This document shows positions 53,942 to 64,000 of a DNA stretch of 64,000 nt, one piece after another. The stretch is from the NCBI GenBank assembly GCA_949130485.1, contig OX422195.1:6105066-6169065 (forward strand). The letters run 5' to 3'. The DNA comes from Agelas oroides (taxonomy: Eukaryota; Porifera; Demospongiae; Agelasida; Agelasidae). The number at the start of each line of letters is the position of its first letter. The first letter of the stretch is position 1. The notes under the pieces were generated by a model that had not been told where the DNA came from, did not search any database, and saw nothing but the letters and a program-made list of their open reading frames with translations. The translations under genes were made by a program, and so were the position numbers.

Positions 53942-56900
53942 CTCCACACAAAAACTCTGAGAATTGGTCTGCAGCTGGGATGGCAGCTCTGTTGAAAGAT
54001 CAAAATTACAAGTTGTTACTTGTAAGGCATGCCTACCATACCAGCCTCTTTTTAAAATTTTTTTTAATCATTCCATTTTTAGGCTTGCAAAATTTTACAG
54101 ATGACTTTTTCTTGCCTGGCAGCCTATTAGAGTCACATCATAAGAATTAGAATTATCCGTAATAATTCGAGTTGGCTAAAGTTACAAGCCAATAAACTAA
54201 ATTAGCAGTCTGGTTTTAGTGAGCCCAAAAGCTGTGCCTAAATTACAAAAAGGTGGATTTGTACAAGATGGCTGGGAGGCATGGGAAAGAGAATTACATT
54301 ACCTACAGATTGCTTCTATACCTTTGGCCACAATTAAATTTGACAACTGCTCCATTTCTGAAAGAACCTCAGCAAACTCTGGCCGAAGCTACAAGAAAAT
54401 GAAGTTCAGGACATGGCATAATTATTCCACACACACACAGGTTGGGTTTCTTGTATATTACCTGACACATAGTACTCTACCCTCTTACAATGGGGCTAGT
54501 GGTCTGGTAAAATACTGCACAGTATACTGATGATGTGCAATAGGTGTTCCTTAGATTTAGCAAATTGCAAGTACACTGAACTTATGTCTTACGCTCGGAT
54601 TGGGCTCCCAAAATGCCTTCAGGAGGATAGCAAGGGCAGGTGAACAGTTCTCTGGAATTGGTGGTCGCTGTGTAATGCAAAACAAAATAAAGCATCTGAT
54701 TCACAATGTTTGGTCACATACAAGTAGCACTTAAATAGGCTCTCTTTGGCTGAGGAACTATTTTAGCACCCACTTCCAGTCTAAGTTTCTGACTGTGTAG
54801 TTCACAAGTCTCTCTACCCAAATGGATGCAGAACAAGTGTATACACTAGTTTTGAGTGGAAGCACTCTGCAGTGGTACAGTCATTATCATGTGACCACAC
54901 ATGTAGTCACTGGCTCAACGTGAACCACAGTTTTCATGCAAAAGCGCCGATGGACAACATTCTGGGGCTATGCTTACGTGTGCGGCGTGCGCATGGTTTA
55001 GACAGTGAATTCGCAAAATTATTTCAATGAAATCTTCAAAAATGGCTATTCGCGAAAATTTAGAACCTTCTAAATTTACAGTAATCTCTGTCCCTTTGCT
55101 GTCTATGAGCATATGCCAGTCTTGCCATGCATGCATAGCCTTTTCTTGAGACAGCTAAAAAAAGCAGAGATGATACGTCACCATGCATGCTAAATAAGCG
55201 GCTATGCAACTTGTACCTTCATTCTGTGAGCTACCTGGCTTACATACATAACTAACTTTACATAAAAGTTTGTCAACTGCAACATAGCGAAAAGGAGTTG
55301 TGTATTTGTGACTTACAACATATTTCATATTTCATATTTCATTCACACTGAAACATTTGATCACTGGCGCTGACTGCAAAACAATCAGCAAAGTAAAATC
55401 TGTATGTGGCTTGTGCTGTTGCTGCATTACATTAGATAAGGTAGACAACGTGAAAATGAAGACATAAAGTAACACTAACATAAGTATATGGTGGTTCATC
55501 TACTATTAATAAATGAGCACTTTTTGGTCTGGAATCTCTGCGTTAATGGGAATGGCAATGGCTTTTCCAGGACGTTGGAGTCAAATATTTGGGATTACAT
55601 AATTTGCTCATGTGTGGAAGTTTCAAGAAAAGTGTGCGATGTTCTTCTGGGCTGCTGGAACATACCAGCAATGGCCTCACAAAGATACGACCCGTATCAG
55701 TTGCACTTTATTTTTTGCATAGATAACTGAATTGAGTGCTATTTCGCCGACTCTCTCTCGAGCTCTGTTTCCAGATATATAAGTGAGTTGCAAAGACACT
55801 GCACCTTGTTATGTTTTTGCCTTGTTGGTGCCTGTCGTTGCGTGTGGTCGCCTTTTTGGGGTGCTTGTTGGGGGCCGCTGGTGTGGGGTGCCTGTGCTGG
55901 GCTCTGTGGGGGGGTGGGGTTTTGTCTCGCGGCCTCTGGTAGGCATAATGAAAACGATCGCTGCACTTAGAATCATGAAGTTTGCCTTGAGTGAAGTGGG
56001 AATACGTGGCTGTTTCCTCGTCTGTTTTTAGAACGTCACTTGTTCCGGGAGTAAATTTAAATAGATATTTATGGGGGGCCGTGGTGCGGTGTGGCCTGTT
56101 TTGCTAAAACCTCAGGGCCATTGTAGACCTCAAAGTTGAATTGGCATTTGATTCTGTCACATTTGAAGCTCTAGACTTCCAAGATGTATTTTCATGTTTC
56201 GTAGCTGGTGATATATTGGGATAGTACAATGCCATACTGTAGATACAACTTTTTTTTTTGTGAGGCCATACAACAGCATCTATTATTACCCAAGGTCCAT
56301 GCCCTAGCTGTCTCTGCTTTGTCACTTTGTAGATTGATACACCTAGAGGTACGTAGTGGGTCTAAAAGCAGTACCACTATGTAATGGTGTTTACTTAGTT
56401 TCTGTCTGCCGTTGTTACGGTCTTGTATTCACATGCAGACTGAGAGGATCAACACACAAACTTGACCATAAACTGCTGCAGGCTTATACAGGCCCCTGAA
56501 ATTGTTGTTCAAATTACCATGAACTACATGACTAGTTGTGTATGTGTATTCAGGGTTCACTGTATGATAATTCTGTCCAAACATTACCTGAATCAGTGAT
56601 GTATGATATTAACTACTTGACTGACTCTTCTCGGACATCTCAACCTGACAATGCCTGATAATGGCTTCCTATGACTTTTGGAGTTTGTCCAAGGACTAAC
56701 GTAGCTGAAAAATAATTTCAAAGCTTGGCCAACAAGCATTGTTTTACTAGGTACTGTAGACCAATTTTAAGAGGATTTCCTCTAAGCCATGTTATTGCGG
56801 TATAGCACAAACACATCCAATTACCATGGAGATCAACAGATTTTCATCCAACCTTTTGCACAGGCAAGGTAAAACTGAGGGTATAAGTAATCTCTACTTG

Positions 56901-58307
56901 TGAGGTCTGTATTTCATGTGCTAAAGACATACAGTCCAAAACACATCTAATGTATAGAGAGAGAAAATTCACTGTTCAACATGCTAGTTGGGTCCACCAC
57001 AATATAGTGTCTGTGTAATGACAGGAGCATTGACAGTATTCCCATGCAAGTCTCTACTACCCCATTCCCAGACCCTCATGTACAAGGTGTCTGAGCACAA
57101 GACCACAAGCAGTCAACAAAGGAGGTAGACTGAAGTCTAGCTAAGACTAACCTCTTTGTCTACTGCCACTCTCTTGCATATCTGGGGTAAAGTAGCATCT
57201 TCAAAAGGAATCTTGTGTGTAAGTAGCTCCCAAACCACTATGCCATAGGAGTAGACATCGCATTGCTTGGAGATGGGCTTGTTCTCTAGCACCTTTGCAC
57301 AAAAAACATATATAAAGCTATGGGTAAGGTACAAAAGAGTTTACTCAGAGATTATGTACCCTACTATGTAGGCAGAAATTTCGTGGGTAGTGTGTGAATG
57401 CACATAAATTGCCACGAAATTCAAATCAGTGAAACGTTTTGAATGAAGCATTTTGGGTCATCCACGAAATTTTAATCCCACAAAAACTACTGGCTATACT
57501 GTATATTTAAATTTGTTGAATTAACAGAACCACTGCCTGCTTGCAGAGTTAGTGAGTCTATCAGTCCTGAACAGGACATCCTATACAGTTCCTCTTTGGC
57601 TAACAAAGACAGGTGTACACATACCTCTGGAGCCATCCACCTTGGAGTTCCAAGGACTTTGGTGGTGGCATGAATACTGACTCCCGATAGATGATCATGA
57701 AGTTTTGATAAACCAAAATCACAAATCTACTGGACAGTATGAAGTGTCAATAGCATAAAAAGGATTTCCTTCATACACTATATTATAACTGACCTTCACT
57801 GTGCTGTTAGCAGAAACCAGAACTGAGGAAGTAAAACACAAAACACTATGTAGCAGTCAGTAAAAGAAAAGAAAAAACTACATGCATCTGCCTGTAGTGA
57901 TACGCAGATGTTAGTTCATATTGTCAAGGACCCAAGTTACAAAATGCAATGCCACTCATTATAGTTGTAGTGGACATTAGTGTAGTGACTCAGCTACACA
58001 GATGATATTTTGAAAACAAAGATGCTGCTATACCATTCTTTGAGTTCAGATCCCCATGAATCACTACTCGGCCTGGGACATCACAATGGAGATATTTCAT
58101 ACCTAACAAGTAAAATGGACAGAATGTTACCATTGGCAGAACAGATGAAAGCTCAGTCACATCAAGGGCTTATTGAGTTGCAGTCAATGCACCCTTGGTC
58201 ACATGTATACTTACCAGCAGCAACCTGCTTTGCCCACATGAGGTTTTGATTGGAGTCGAACTCATTTTGATGAAGAAAATCAAACAGGGCTCCCTGCTCC
58301 ATGTACT
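53942..58307 (-). CDS. TKL/MAP3K-like protein kinase, C-terminal part, 5' missing
   Basis: Minus-strand exons 58307-58215, 58102-58034, 57822-57794, 57726-57625, 57292-57152, 54667-54593, 54388-54303, 53988-53942 join in frame. They encode the hinge (EYMEQGALFDFLHQNE), MKYLH, catalytic loop VIHGDLNSKN (Gly replaces Arg of HRD; Asp and Asn kept), VLVSANSTVK, an intact DFG (ICDFGLSKL), GTPRWMAPE, QCDVYSYGIVVWELLTHKIP, RPPIPENCSPAL and LRPEFAEVLSEMEQL. The pattern is that of TKL/MAP3K-type Ser/Thr kinases. The N-lobe with the Lys is upstream, probably beyond the retrotransposon or the window. After the last exon a frame from 53893 (DYCRQSWTDIPGF...) can continue in phase to a stop near 53711 but has no domain. 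Confidence 0.8.
54915..57151. other. Long kinase intron with a GC-rich, proline-coding stretch and MITE-like pieces
   Basis: The two flanking kinase exons abut in the fold, so this is intronic. A G-rich stretch at 55790-55960 reads on the minus strand as a proline-rich frame (ARQNPTPPQSPAQAPHTSG) with a donor-like end. A second open piece at 55072-55151 (EKAMHAWQDWHMLIDSKG) has splice-like borders. Neither fits the kinase model; both are left as candidates. Confidence 0.35.
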
Positions 58308-58954
58308 CTAAAAGCAACAAACAATAAGATTGAACCAAAATCAAAGGGCCCAGACTAAAACTTAGCCCAGAGTGCAGCCAGCATTTACATGCATACAAAA
58401 GCAATGAACTCAATTTCCTGAAGGGCATTCTCCCAGACCATTGCAGGAGGCTACTTTGCTTTTTCTAGACGTTCTGCTTCATGAATGGTGGGCAGCATCA
58501 TATTTATACACACCCCAAGATGCTCACCAAATGCAGAAGTTTGCCTTAGCTTTCAAGATTTAGCTTTATCAAAAGGCGTAATCACAAGGGAGGAGCCAGA
58601 AGTCACTGCTGGCTTCATAATATAATTCATGGCCCCTTAATATGTTTGTCATATCACTATTCATGGTGAGGTGTGAGGGTGGTGTAACTGGTGAAGGGAA
58701 CCTTGGTGGTAAACAAAAATATTATTCATGGACTAGGTGTATCATGGTACTAAACAACATGCACTCAGTTGGATGTTCATTGTGGATATGGGAGTTATTT
58801 AATATTACATGAACATTTATTTTTACATCCTTGTGGTGTAATATTTAATAATAAGGCACTGGCCCTGTAGACCCCTCTACAATGCAAGGCCACACCTTTT
58901 TACTGACATCATCACCCTCATCACCATCATCATCATCATTGCTAGCCTCGTACC
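58308..58954. other. Intron sequence between kinase hinge exon and retrotransposon
   Basis: No exon for the kinase N-lobe could be recognised. Contains a TCATCACC/CATCATCAT simple repeat at 58909-58940. Confidence 0.4.
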
Positions 58955-59201
58955 TGTGGTATCGCAGCCGCCGTGGTATCAAGAAATTAGTGCCTTGAAC
59001 AATTACTCAACTCAACTCAGGAAAAAGGACACACGGACCATACAGCCTAACTATTTATAGGATACAGCAGGAAAGGAAAGTTCTAGAAGCACACAGACTG
59101 ACAATACCAAATAAGTACAAAAAGAGAAGTGAGAAAAGATAACACATGACCTTGCACTAAAAGGTTCTCACAGACTAATAGTCACATTAGCAGATACCAC
59201 A
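58955..59201 (-). repeat. 3' LTR of the Gypsy element
   Basis: 247 bp, TGTGGTATCGCAGCC...GCAGATACCACA on the plus strand, so bounded by TG...CA. No difference from the other LTR was found by eye. Confidence 0.95.
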
Positions 59202-59227
59202 TTTCCTCCCCTGCCAAGATAGAATGT

Positions 59228-62200
59228 TCAGCAGGTGGTGACAACCATCAAACGTTCTGGTGGATGGCGGTGTCGCTGAGGGTAGCGGTGTACAACAGGT
59301 TGTTCAGGCTCCCGTCGGTCCAGTTGTGCTGGGATAGTTTCATCTTGGGGATAGTGGTAATTGTCACGAACTGCAGAATCCAACTGAGTTGCATCAGGGG
59401 CAGTAGACACTGATGAGCTCTCCCTTCGGAGTATGAGGTGCTCAATATGTCGTTTTTGAATCCGTCCATTGGCAATTTCCACTTGATAAGTTACAGGACC
59501 CAGTTTCTGGAGGATGATGCCTGGTATCCATTTGTTGGGTTCTTGAAAATTCCTGACCATCACTGGAGTACCCGGGAAGAAAAACCGAGGCTTTGCATGC
59601 TTGTCATGATATTGTTTCTGCTGAGCTTGTTTTGATGTGACATACCCCCTTATATCGGGCTTCATCAAGTTAAAACGGGTACGGAGCTTCCGCTGTTGAA
59701 AGAGTTCGCTGGGAGACACATTGGTGGTGGCATGCGGAGTCGAGCGGTAGGTAAACAGAAATTCTGCCAGGCGATGCGGAAGAGTTTTTCCATCTTTTGC
59801 ACTAGCTTTCATTGCACGTTTCAGAGTCTGTACAAATCGCTCTGCCAGACCGTTTGAAGCGGGATGGTAGGGTGCACTCAAGATGTGTTTTATCCGATTC
59901 CCCTTCATGAAGTCTGCAAATTCTGTTGATGTGAACTGCGGACCATTATCTGAAACCAGCTGTTCGGGCAGTCCATGACGTGCGAACATTGAGCGCAGAA
60001 CTTCAATGGTCTTCTGTGAGGTGGTAGAAGACATTATCACAACTTCCGGCCACTTCGAATACGCATCCATGACAACGAAGAACATGTGTCCAAGGAATGG
60101 CCCAGCGAAATCCACATGGATCCGCTTCCATGGTGCGTCAGGCCATACCCAGGGATGTAAGGGTGCAGTAGCAGGATGAGACTGGACAGCTTGACATGTC
60201 TGGCATGATTTACCCAAGTTTTCAATGTCTTTGTCGAGTCCATTCCACCAGAAGTAACTGCGAGCAATCGCTTTCATCCTTGAAATTCCAGGGTGAGATT
60301 CGTGCAAGGACTTCAGGACTTGTGGTTGTAGGCTTTCTGGGATGATGACTCTTATCCCCCACATCAGGCAACCACCTTCAATGCCAATTTCGGCTTGCCG
60401 GGTGTTGTAAGGCTTGAGTTCTTCGTCAACTTGGTTAGGCCATCCCTCCTGCACAAACACAGAGATCTTACTGAGGACCTTGTCCCGTCGAGTAGCCTTC
60501 TGGATGTCTTGAAAGGTGACAGGAAGAGCTTGGACTTGTCCAATGTTGAAGGTACTGACACCTTCGTCGGTGGGGGCAGATGTTGTTGGCAGGGGCAGTC
60601 GTGAAAGGCCATCGGCATTGCCGTGAGCTGTGGTGGACTTGTACCGGATACTGTACTTGTAGGCTGAGAGCAAAATTGCCCACCGTTGTAGACGTGCGGC
60701 GGCCAGAGAAGGGATGCCCTTCTTTGGACCAAGGATAGTAGTCAATGGCTGGTGGTCAGTAATGAGGGTGAACGGACGACCATACAGATATTGGTGGAAC
60801 TTCCGTACACCAAAAACCAATGCTAACGCTTCCTTTTCCAGCTGCGCATAGTTCTTTTCGCTGGTAGTCAGGGTGCGTGACGCGAAAGCTATTGGCCGTT
60901 CTGAGCTGTCTGGAAATACATGTGAAATCACGGCACCCACACCGTAAGCGGAGGCATCAGCTGCCATGACTATTGGCAGAGTTGGATTGTAGTGAGTGAG
61001 GACTTTGGCTGACGTAAGCTGATCCTTGGCATCCTGGAAGGCCTTGTCACACTCAGGTGACCATTTCCACTTCCTATCAGCTCGTAGGAGGGCATTCAGA
61101 GGATGTAACAGAGTAGCAAGATTTGGAATAAATTTCCCATAATAATTTACCAGGCCCAGAAAGGAGCGGAGTTGCTGGACATTGATTGGTTTTGGGGCAT
61201 TTAGAATTGCTGTGACCTTGGTGGGAACCGGTTGAATGCCATTCTGGCTGATGATGTGGCCCAGATACTCAATGGAGCGCAGCAAAAACCCACACTTTTC
61301 TTGCTTGAGCTTAAAGCCGTGCTTCTCAAGGCGAGCGAACACTTGTCCAAGGGTTCTCAGATGGGTCTCTTCATCTGCTCCGCTGATCAGGATGTCATCT
61401 ATGTAACAAACCACCCCGGGAATTCCCTGCAGGACTGTGTCCATTAGCTTCTGAAAGATGGCGGGGGCTGATGCTACCCCGAAAGGTAGGCGGGTACAGG
61501 TGTACAGGCCTTTGTGTGTATTGATGGCCACATACGGTTTGGACGCTTCATCAAGTGGGAGTTGAAGATAGGCCTTATAGTCCCCGCAGATCCTGAACCT
61601 CCCATCCTTCTTCGGGACTGCTACAATCGGTGCGGCCCAGTTACTGTGTGTGACTGGCTCGAGGATGCCTTGCTTCTCCATCCTGTCAATCTCCTGGCCA
61701 ATGGTGTCTCGAATGGCAAAGGGTACCTGGCGAGGTTTGAAAAATCGCGGAGTTGTGTCTGGTCGTACGTGGAGTGTCGCTGTAAATGGCTCGATTAGGC
61801 CCAGCCCTTCAGAGAACAGCTGCTGGTGGCGCTGCATTAGGGTATGCAATGGCTTCATCTTGATTGTTCGCACTGCTACAATACTGCTCCAATCAAGCTT
61901 TATGTGTTTGAGCCAGTTCCGTCCCAGGAGGCTTGGCCCGTTACCTCCAACAACAACAAGTACGAGCTTCTTCTTCTGTTCACCGTACTGTACTTGCATG
62001 TTGAGCGTGCCCATGACTTCCATTCGCTCATCTGTGTAGGTCTTCAGGACTAAACTGGAGGGGTGCAGGGTCTCGTCGGCAAACATGAATTTTCTGGTAG
62101 CTTCAGAAATGATCGACAGGGCGGCGCCTGTATCAACTTCCATGTCGAGCTTCTTCCCATTCAGCAGCATTTGTACTTCGATGGGGTCAGAAGAACGTTC

Positions 62201-62638
62201 GCCGAGCTTGTGAAGAAGGTATTCATTGTCGCTGCTGTCTTCATGGTCCGATGATTGGTCATCGTCCTGGACGCGATGAGTCTTCCCGCTGTCGCGTCGG
62301 CGTGCTTGATCTTGCTTTTTCTTCGGCCGCGTATCTAGTGGTTTCGAGCGGCATACGGGTGCGATGTGTCCCGTCTTCCCACAGGAACGACACTGCGCGT
62401 CCCTGAACTTGCAGTCGGCCGGCCCGTGGTTGGTACGGCCGCAACGATAACAACGTCGTGAGTCACTAGGCTTCGGTGGACGACCACTAAGAGCCTTGAT
62501 AGTGGGTTCAGTCGTTCTGAAGGCCTTCGTGTTTTGATCGGCAGCTTCCATCCCCTTTGCGATATCCAAGGCCTTGTTGTAAGACAAGTTGTTTCCGATA
62601 GCAAACGTCTCTGAATGGTGTCGTGCCGCAAACCGCAC
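59228..62638 (-). CDS. Gypsy gag-pol polyprotein (zinc knuckles, protease, RT, RNase H, integrase), with RT deletion
   Basis: 1136 codons, ending 27 bp before the 3' LTR. CCHC knuckles lie at residues 63-76 and 83-96, the aspartic protease DTGAALSIIS near 169, RT with PKKDGRFRICGDYK near 342-355 and YIDD at 412-415, RNase H from MAADASAYG (about 558), the integrase HHCC zinc region (HESHPGISR...CQTCQA, about 790-830) and DDE core (VDFAGPF, SDNGPQF, NGLAERF). At residue 355 the sequence jumps directly to AYLQLPLDE, so the block with the first catalytic Asp of RT (motif A) is missing without a frame change. The start of this frame lies within gag, after a frame break near 62610. Confidence 0.93.
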   Translation of the reverse strand: MRFAARHHSETFAIGNNLSYNKALDIAKGMEAADQNTKAFRTTEPTIKALSGRPPKPSDSRRCYRCGRTNHGPADCKFRDAQCRSCGKTGHIAPVCRSKPLDTRPKKKQDQARRRDSGKTHRVQDDDQSSDHEDSSDNEYLLHKLGERSSDPIEVQMLLNGKKLDMEVDTGAALSIISEATRKFMFADETLHPSSLVLKTYTDERMEVMGTLNMQVQYGEQKKKLVLVVVGGNGPSLLGRNWLKHIKLDWSSIVAVRTIKMKPLHTLMQRHQQLFSEGLGLIEPFTATLHVRPDTTPRFFKPRQVPFAIRDTIGQEIDRMEKQGILEPVTHSNWAAPIVAVPKKDGRFRICGDYKAYLQLPLDEASKPYVAINTHKGLYTCTRLPFGVASAPAIFQKLMDTVLQGIPGVVCYIDDILISGADEETHLRTLGQVFARLEKHGFKLKQEKCGFLLRSIEYLGHIISQNGIQPVPTKVTAILNAPKPINVQQLRSFLGLVNYYGKFIPNLATLLHPLNALLRADRKWKWSPECDKAFQDAKDQLTSAKVLTHYNPTLPIVMAADASAYGVGAVISHVFPDSSERPIAFASRTLTTSEKNYAQLEKEALALVFGVRKFHQYLYGRPFTLITDHQPLTTILGPKKGIPSLAAARLQRWAILLSAYKYSIRYKSTTAHGNADGLSRLPLPTTSAPTDEGVSTFNIGQVQALPVTFQDIQKATRRDKVLSKISVFVQEGWPNQVDEELKPYNTRQAEIGIEGGCLMWGIRVIIPESLQPQVLKSLHESHPGISRMKAIARSYFWWNGLDKDIENLGKSCQTCQAVQSHPATAPLHPWVWPDAPWKRIHVDFAGPFLGHMFFVVMDAYSKWPEVVIMSSTTSQKTIEVLRSMFARHGLPEQLVSDNGPQFTSTEFADFMKGNRIKHILSAPYHPASNGLAERFVQTLKRAMKASAKDGKTLPHRLAEFLFTYRSTPHATTNVSPSELFQQRKLRTRFNLMKPDIRGYVTSKQAQQKQYHDKHAKPRFFFPGTPVMVRNFQEPNKWIPGIILQKLGPVTYQVEIANGRIQKRHIEHLILRRESSSVSTAPDATQLDSAVRDNYHYPQDETIPAQLDRREPEQPVVHRYPQRHRHPPERLMVVTTC

Positions 62639-63035
62639 ACGAAACGGTCACGAAGGGCCTCTTCCAAGGTTGCGCCGAACTGGCAATGGGTTGCCAGTTT
62701 TCTCAATGCCGCGTCGTAGTCGGCGATGCTCTCCCCCACGGCTTGCTCCCGTTTGTGAAAGTGGAAGCGTTCAGCGATGACTGAGCGCTTGGGCTCAAAA
62801 TGGCTGCGAAGGATCTCTGAAATTTCTGCGAACGATTTGTCGCTCGGAGGGCTCGGTGCCACGAGATCGCTGAGGAGAGCATATGTTGGTGCTCCGATGG
62901 AGCTGAGGAGGATGGGGACTCGCTTGGCATTGTCCACATCGTTGGCCGTGAATAGAGGGCTACTCGCTCCAGATATGCCTTGATAGAGTCGGATTCGGGG
63001 TCAAATTCGTTCAAGCGTCCATACTGCGTAGCCAT
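62335..63035 (-). pseudogene. Gypsy gag region, broken by two frame shifts
   Basis: The ATG at 63033-63035 opens MATQYGRLNEFDPESDSIKA, then the frame is lost near 62965. The main gag block is read in another frame (62937 to about 62615: FAEISEILRSHFEPKRSVIA, RKLATHCQFGATLEEALRDR). A second break near 62610-62620 leads into the pol frame. Both look like single-base changes. The matrix/capsid-like order and retrotransposon-gag style (LRDRFVCGLRHD) are clear. Confidence 0.85.
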
Positions 63036-63065
63036 GGCGTGAATCCGGATCGCTCGTCGCCAAAA

Positions 63066-63312
63066 TGTGGTATCGCAGCCGCCGTGGTATCAAGAAATTA
63101 GTGCCTTGAACAATTACTCAACTCAACTCAGGAAAAAGGACACACGGACCATACAGCCTAACTATTTATAGGATACAGCAGGAAAGGAAAGTTCTAGAAG
63201 CACACAGACTGACAATACCAAATAAGTACAAAAAGAGAAGTGAGAAAAGATAACACATGACCTTGCACTAAAAGGTTCTCACAGACTAATAGTCACATTA
63301 GCAGATACCACA
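63066..63312 (-). repeat. 5' LTR of the Gypsy element
   Basis: Same 247 bp as 58955-59201; on the minus strand it precedes the primer-binding site and gag. Confidence 0.95.
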
Positions 63313-63357
63313 GTACCCATGCAGGCTCTTGGTGGATAGGAGCCTGGGTACGAGGCT

Positions 63358-64000
63358 ACATCATTGCTAAAGCATGAATTTGGCCAAGGGTTGCAAACAT
63401 ATGGACTTGTTTAGCAAACAGATCCCATATTTCCCTTATCCCTCAAGTTAAATAGCTGTCAAGCAGACACACTGGTACCATTTTGAATTTCTTGTAAGCT
63501 AAAATGATTAGCTTCATTCCCAGGTTAAGCAACAGAAAGCCAGACAGGGCCTGAAAACAAGGTCTATTAATAGTTACCGTCATTATTCATTATTCGGTAG
63601 ACAATTAAATCTGGCTTCCGCTAGATTAGATTCATAAAACTTCCAGGAAGCCAATTTCTTCCTTTGGTCATCGAAGCACATTTTCCAAGAAAAGCACTAG
63701 CCACGCACTAAGGCCTCTTTGGCCCAGGGAGTGTTGCCTGTAGTACCAAAATTATCATAGGCTTTCCCAGAAGTGTAATAGGCTCCGAGAACTTCCATCG
63801 TCTGAGCTGTCTGCCAGCGACTATTGTCCGTACTTGTTTTGATAAGAACACAGTCTGGGTGCATTACAACGCCACTGCAGTGACTTCACAATGTTGTTTT
63901 GATAAGAACGCTTCCTGGTGCACTCGTTCTGCCCGTGACTTCGCCTTTTTGTTTGCTAAAAACGCTTCGTGGTGTCTACTACAACGGGCTCTTCCGCTAA
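63358..64000. other. Right end of window: MITE-like start and imperfect tandem repeat
   Basis: TTACCGTCATTATTCATTATT at 63576 resembles the TACCGTA...-type MITE ends, with no right end visible. From about 63835 three imperfect units of TTGTTTTGATAAGAACgC...GTGaCTTC, roughly 60 bp each, run to the end. No exon of the kinase N-lobe was recognised. Confidence 0.45.

Larger units (their letters stand above)
58955..63312 (-). mobile_element. Ty3/Gypsy LTR retrotransposon (Mag-like), recent but defective
   Basis: 4358-bp element with identical 247-bp LTRs, 5-bp target duplication GTACC (58950-58954 and 63313-63317), a polypurine tract GGCAGGGGAGGAAA before the 3' LTR (59202 region, minus strand), and a primer-binding site candidate TGGCGACGAGCGA next to the 5' LTR. 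Coding order on the minus strand is gag, zinc knuckles, protease, RT, RNase H, integrase, as in Ty3/Gypsy. Domain style (two CCHC knuckles, HHCC integrase) resembles the Mag/K02A2.6 lineage. Two gag frame breaks and an internal RT gap make it non-autonomous. It sits inside a palindromic MITE in the 5' region of the kinase gene. Confidence 0.95.
58943..63357. mobile_element. Palindromic MITE split by the Gypsy insertion
   Basis: Left remnant TAGCCTCGTACC (58943-58954) and right part GTACCCATGCAGGCTCTTGG...CTGGGTACGAGGCTA (63313-63357). With the retroelement and one GTACC copy set aside, the two are the arms of a hairpin TAGCCTCGTACCC/GGGTACGAGGCTA, the family of 18244-18292. Confidence 0.75.

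Noticed and set aside
55072..55151. Exon EKAMHAWQDWHMLIDSKG as part of the TKL kinase
   Set aside because: It would be inserted between DKE and RPPIPE, which are contiguous in the kinase fold and already join in phase.
61232..62053. Plus-strand frames antisense to the Gypsy pol gene (71-129 codons)
   Set aside because: Shadows of the pol frame on the opposite strand; no domains.

Overview
This looks like about 64 kb of intron-rich metazoan nuclear DNA, most likely from a demosponge or another early-branching animal. That is an inference from gene content: a ZU5/death-domain protein, FYB-like adaptors, a SRC/CSK-like SH2-kinase and TKL-like kinases, all in many small exons with GT-AG introns. 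Repeats are dense: Mag-like Ty3/Gypsy, Penelope-like, non-LTR and many MITEs. No bacterial operon logic is present and almost no gene is visible as one long ORF. I assembled gene models by hand from splice sites, codon phase and domain motifs. Every exon junction inside the six multi-exon models keeps the reading frame, except where I say a joint is uncertain. 

Layout. (1) 591-13013, plus strand: adaptor gene A, with a basic helix, a helically extended SH3-like domain of the FYB/PRAM1 type, and a C-terminal SH3. (2) 13014-18424: repeat-rich intergenic DNA with nested inverted repeats. (3) 18425-27403, minus: a ZU5-UPA-death-domain gene. Its 5.2 kb intron holds a MITE and a non-LTR retrotransposon interrupted by a Penelope-like element with a GIY-YIG domain. 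(4) 27404-32815: no convincing gene, several MITEs and tandem repeats. (5) 32816-40778, minus: adaptor gene B, a paralogue of gene A in opposite orientation, with three exons of identical or near-identical layout. (6) 40975-44693, minus: an SH2-kinase whose kinase domain has lost the usual catalytic residues. (7) 44694-49097: no firm gene, one tRNA-like sequence and a MITE. (8) about 50342-53240, minus: a transmembrane TKL-like kinase. (9) 53942-58307, minus: 3' part of a second TKL-like kinase. (10) 58955-63312: a Ty3/Gypsy (Mag-like) retrotransposon on the minus strand with identical 247-bp LTRs and a GTACC target duplication, yet a defective coding region. It sits inside a palindromic MITE. 

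Together the genes suggest a signalling neighbourhood: two SH3 adaptors with tyrosine motifs, one SH2-pseudokinase that could read phosphotyrosine, two further kinases and a death-domain protein. Physical clustering is seen; functional linkage is inference. The most interesting points are the inverted adaptor paralogues with a (CA)n tract kept just upstream of the same exon, the SH2-pseudokinase ending only about 200 bp before the first recognised exon of adaptor B, and the recently inserted but catalytically broken LTR element.
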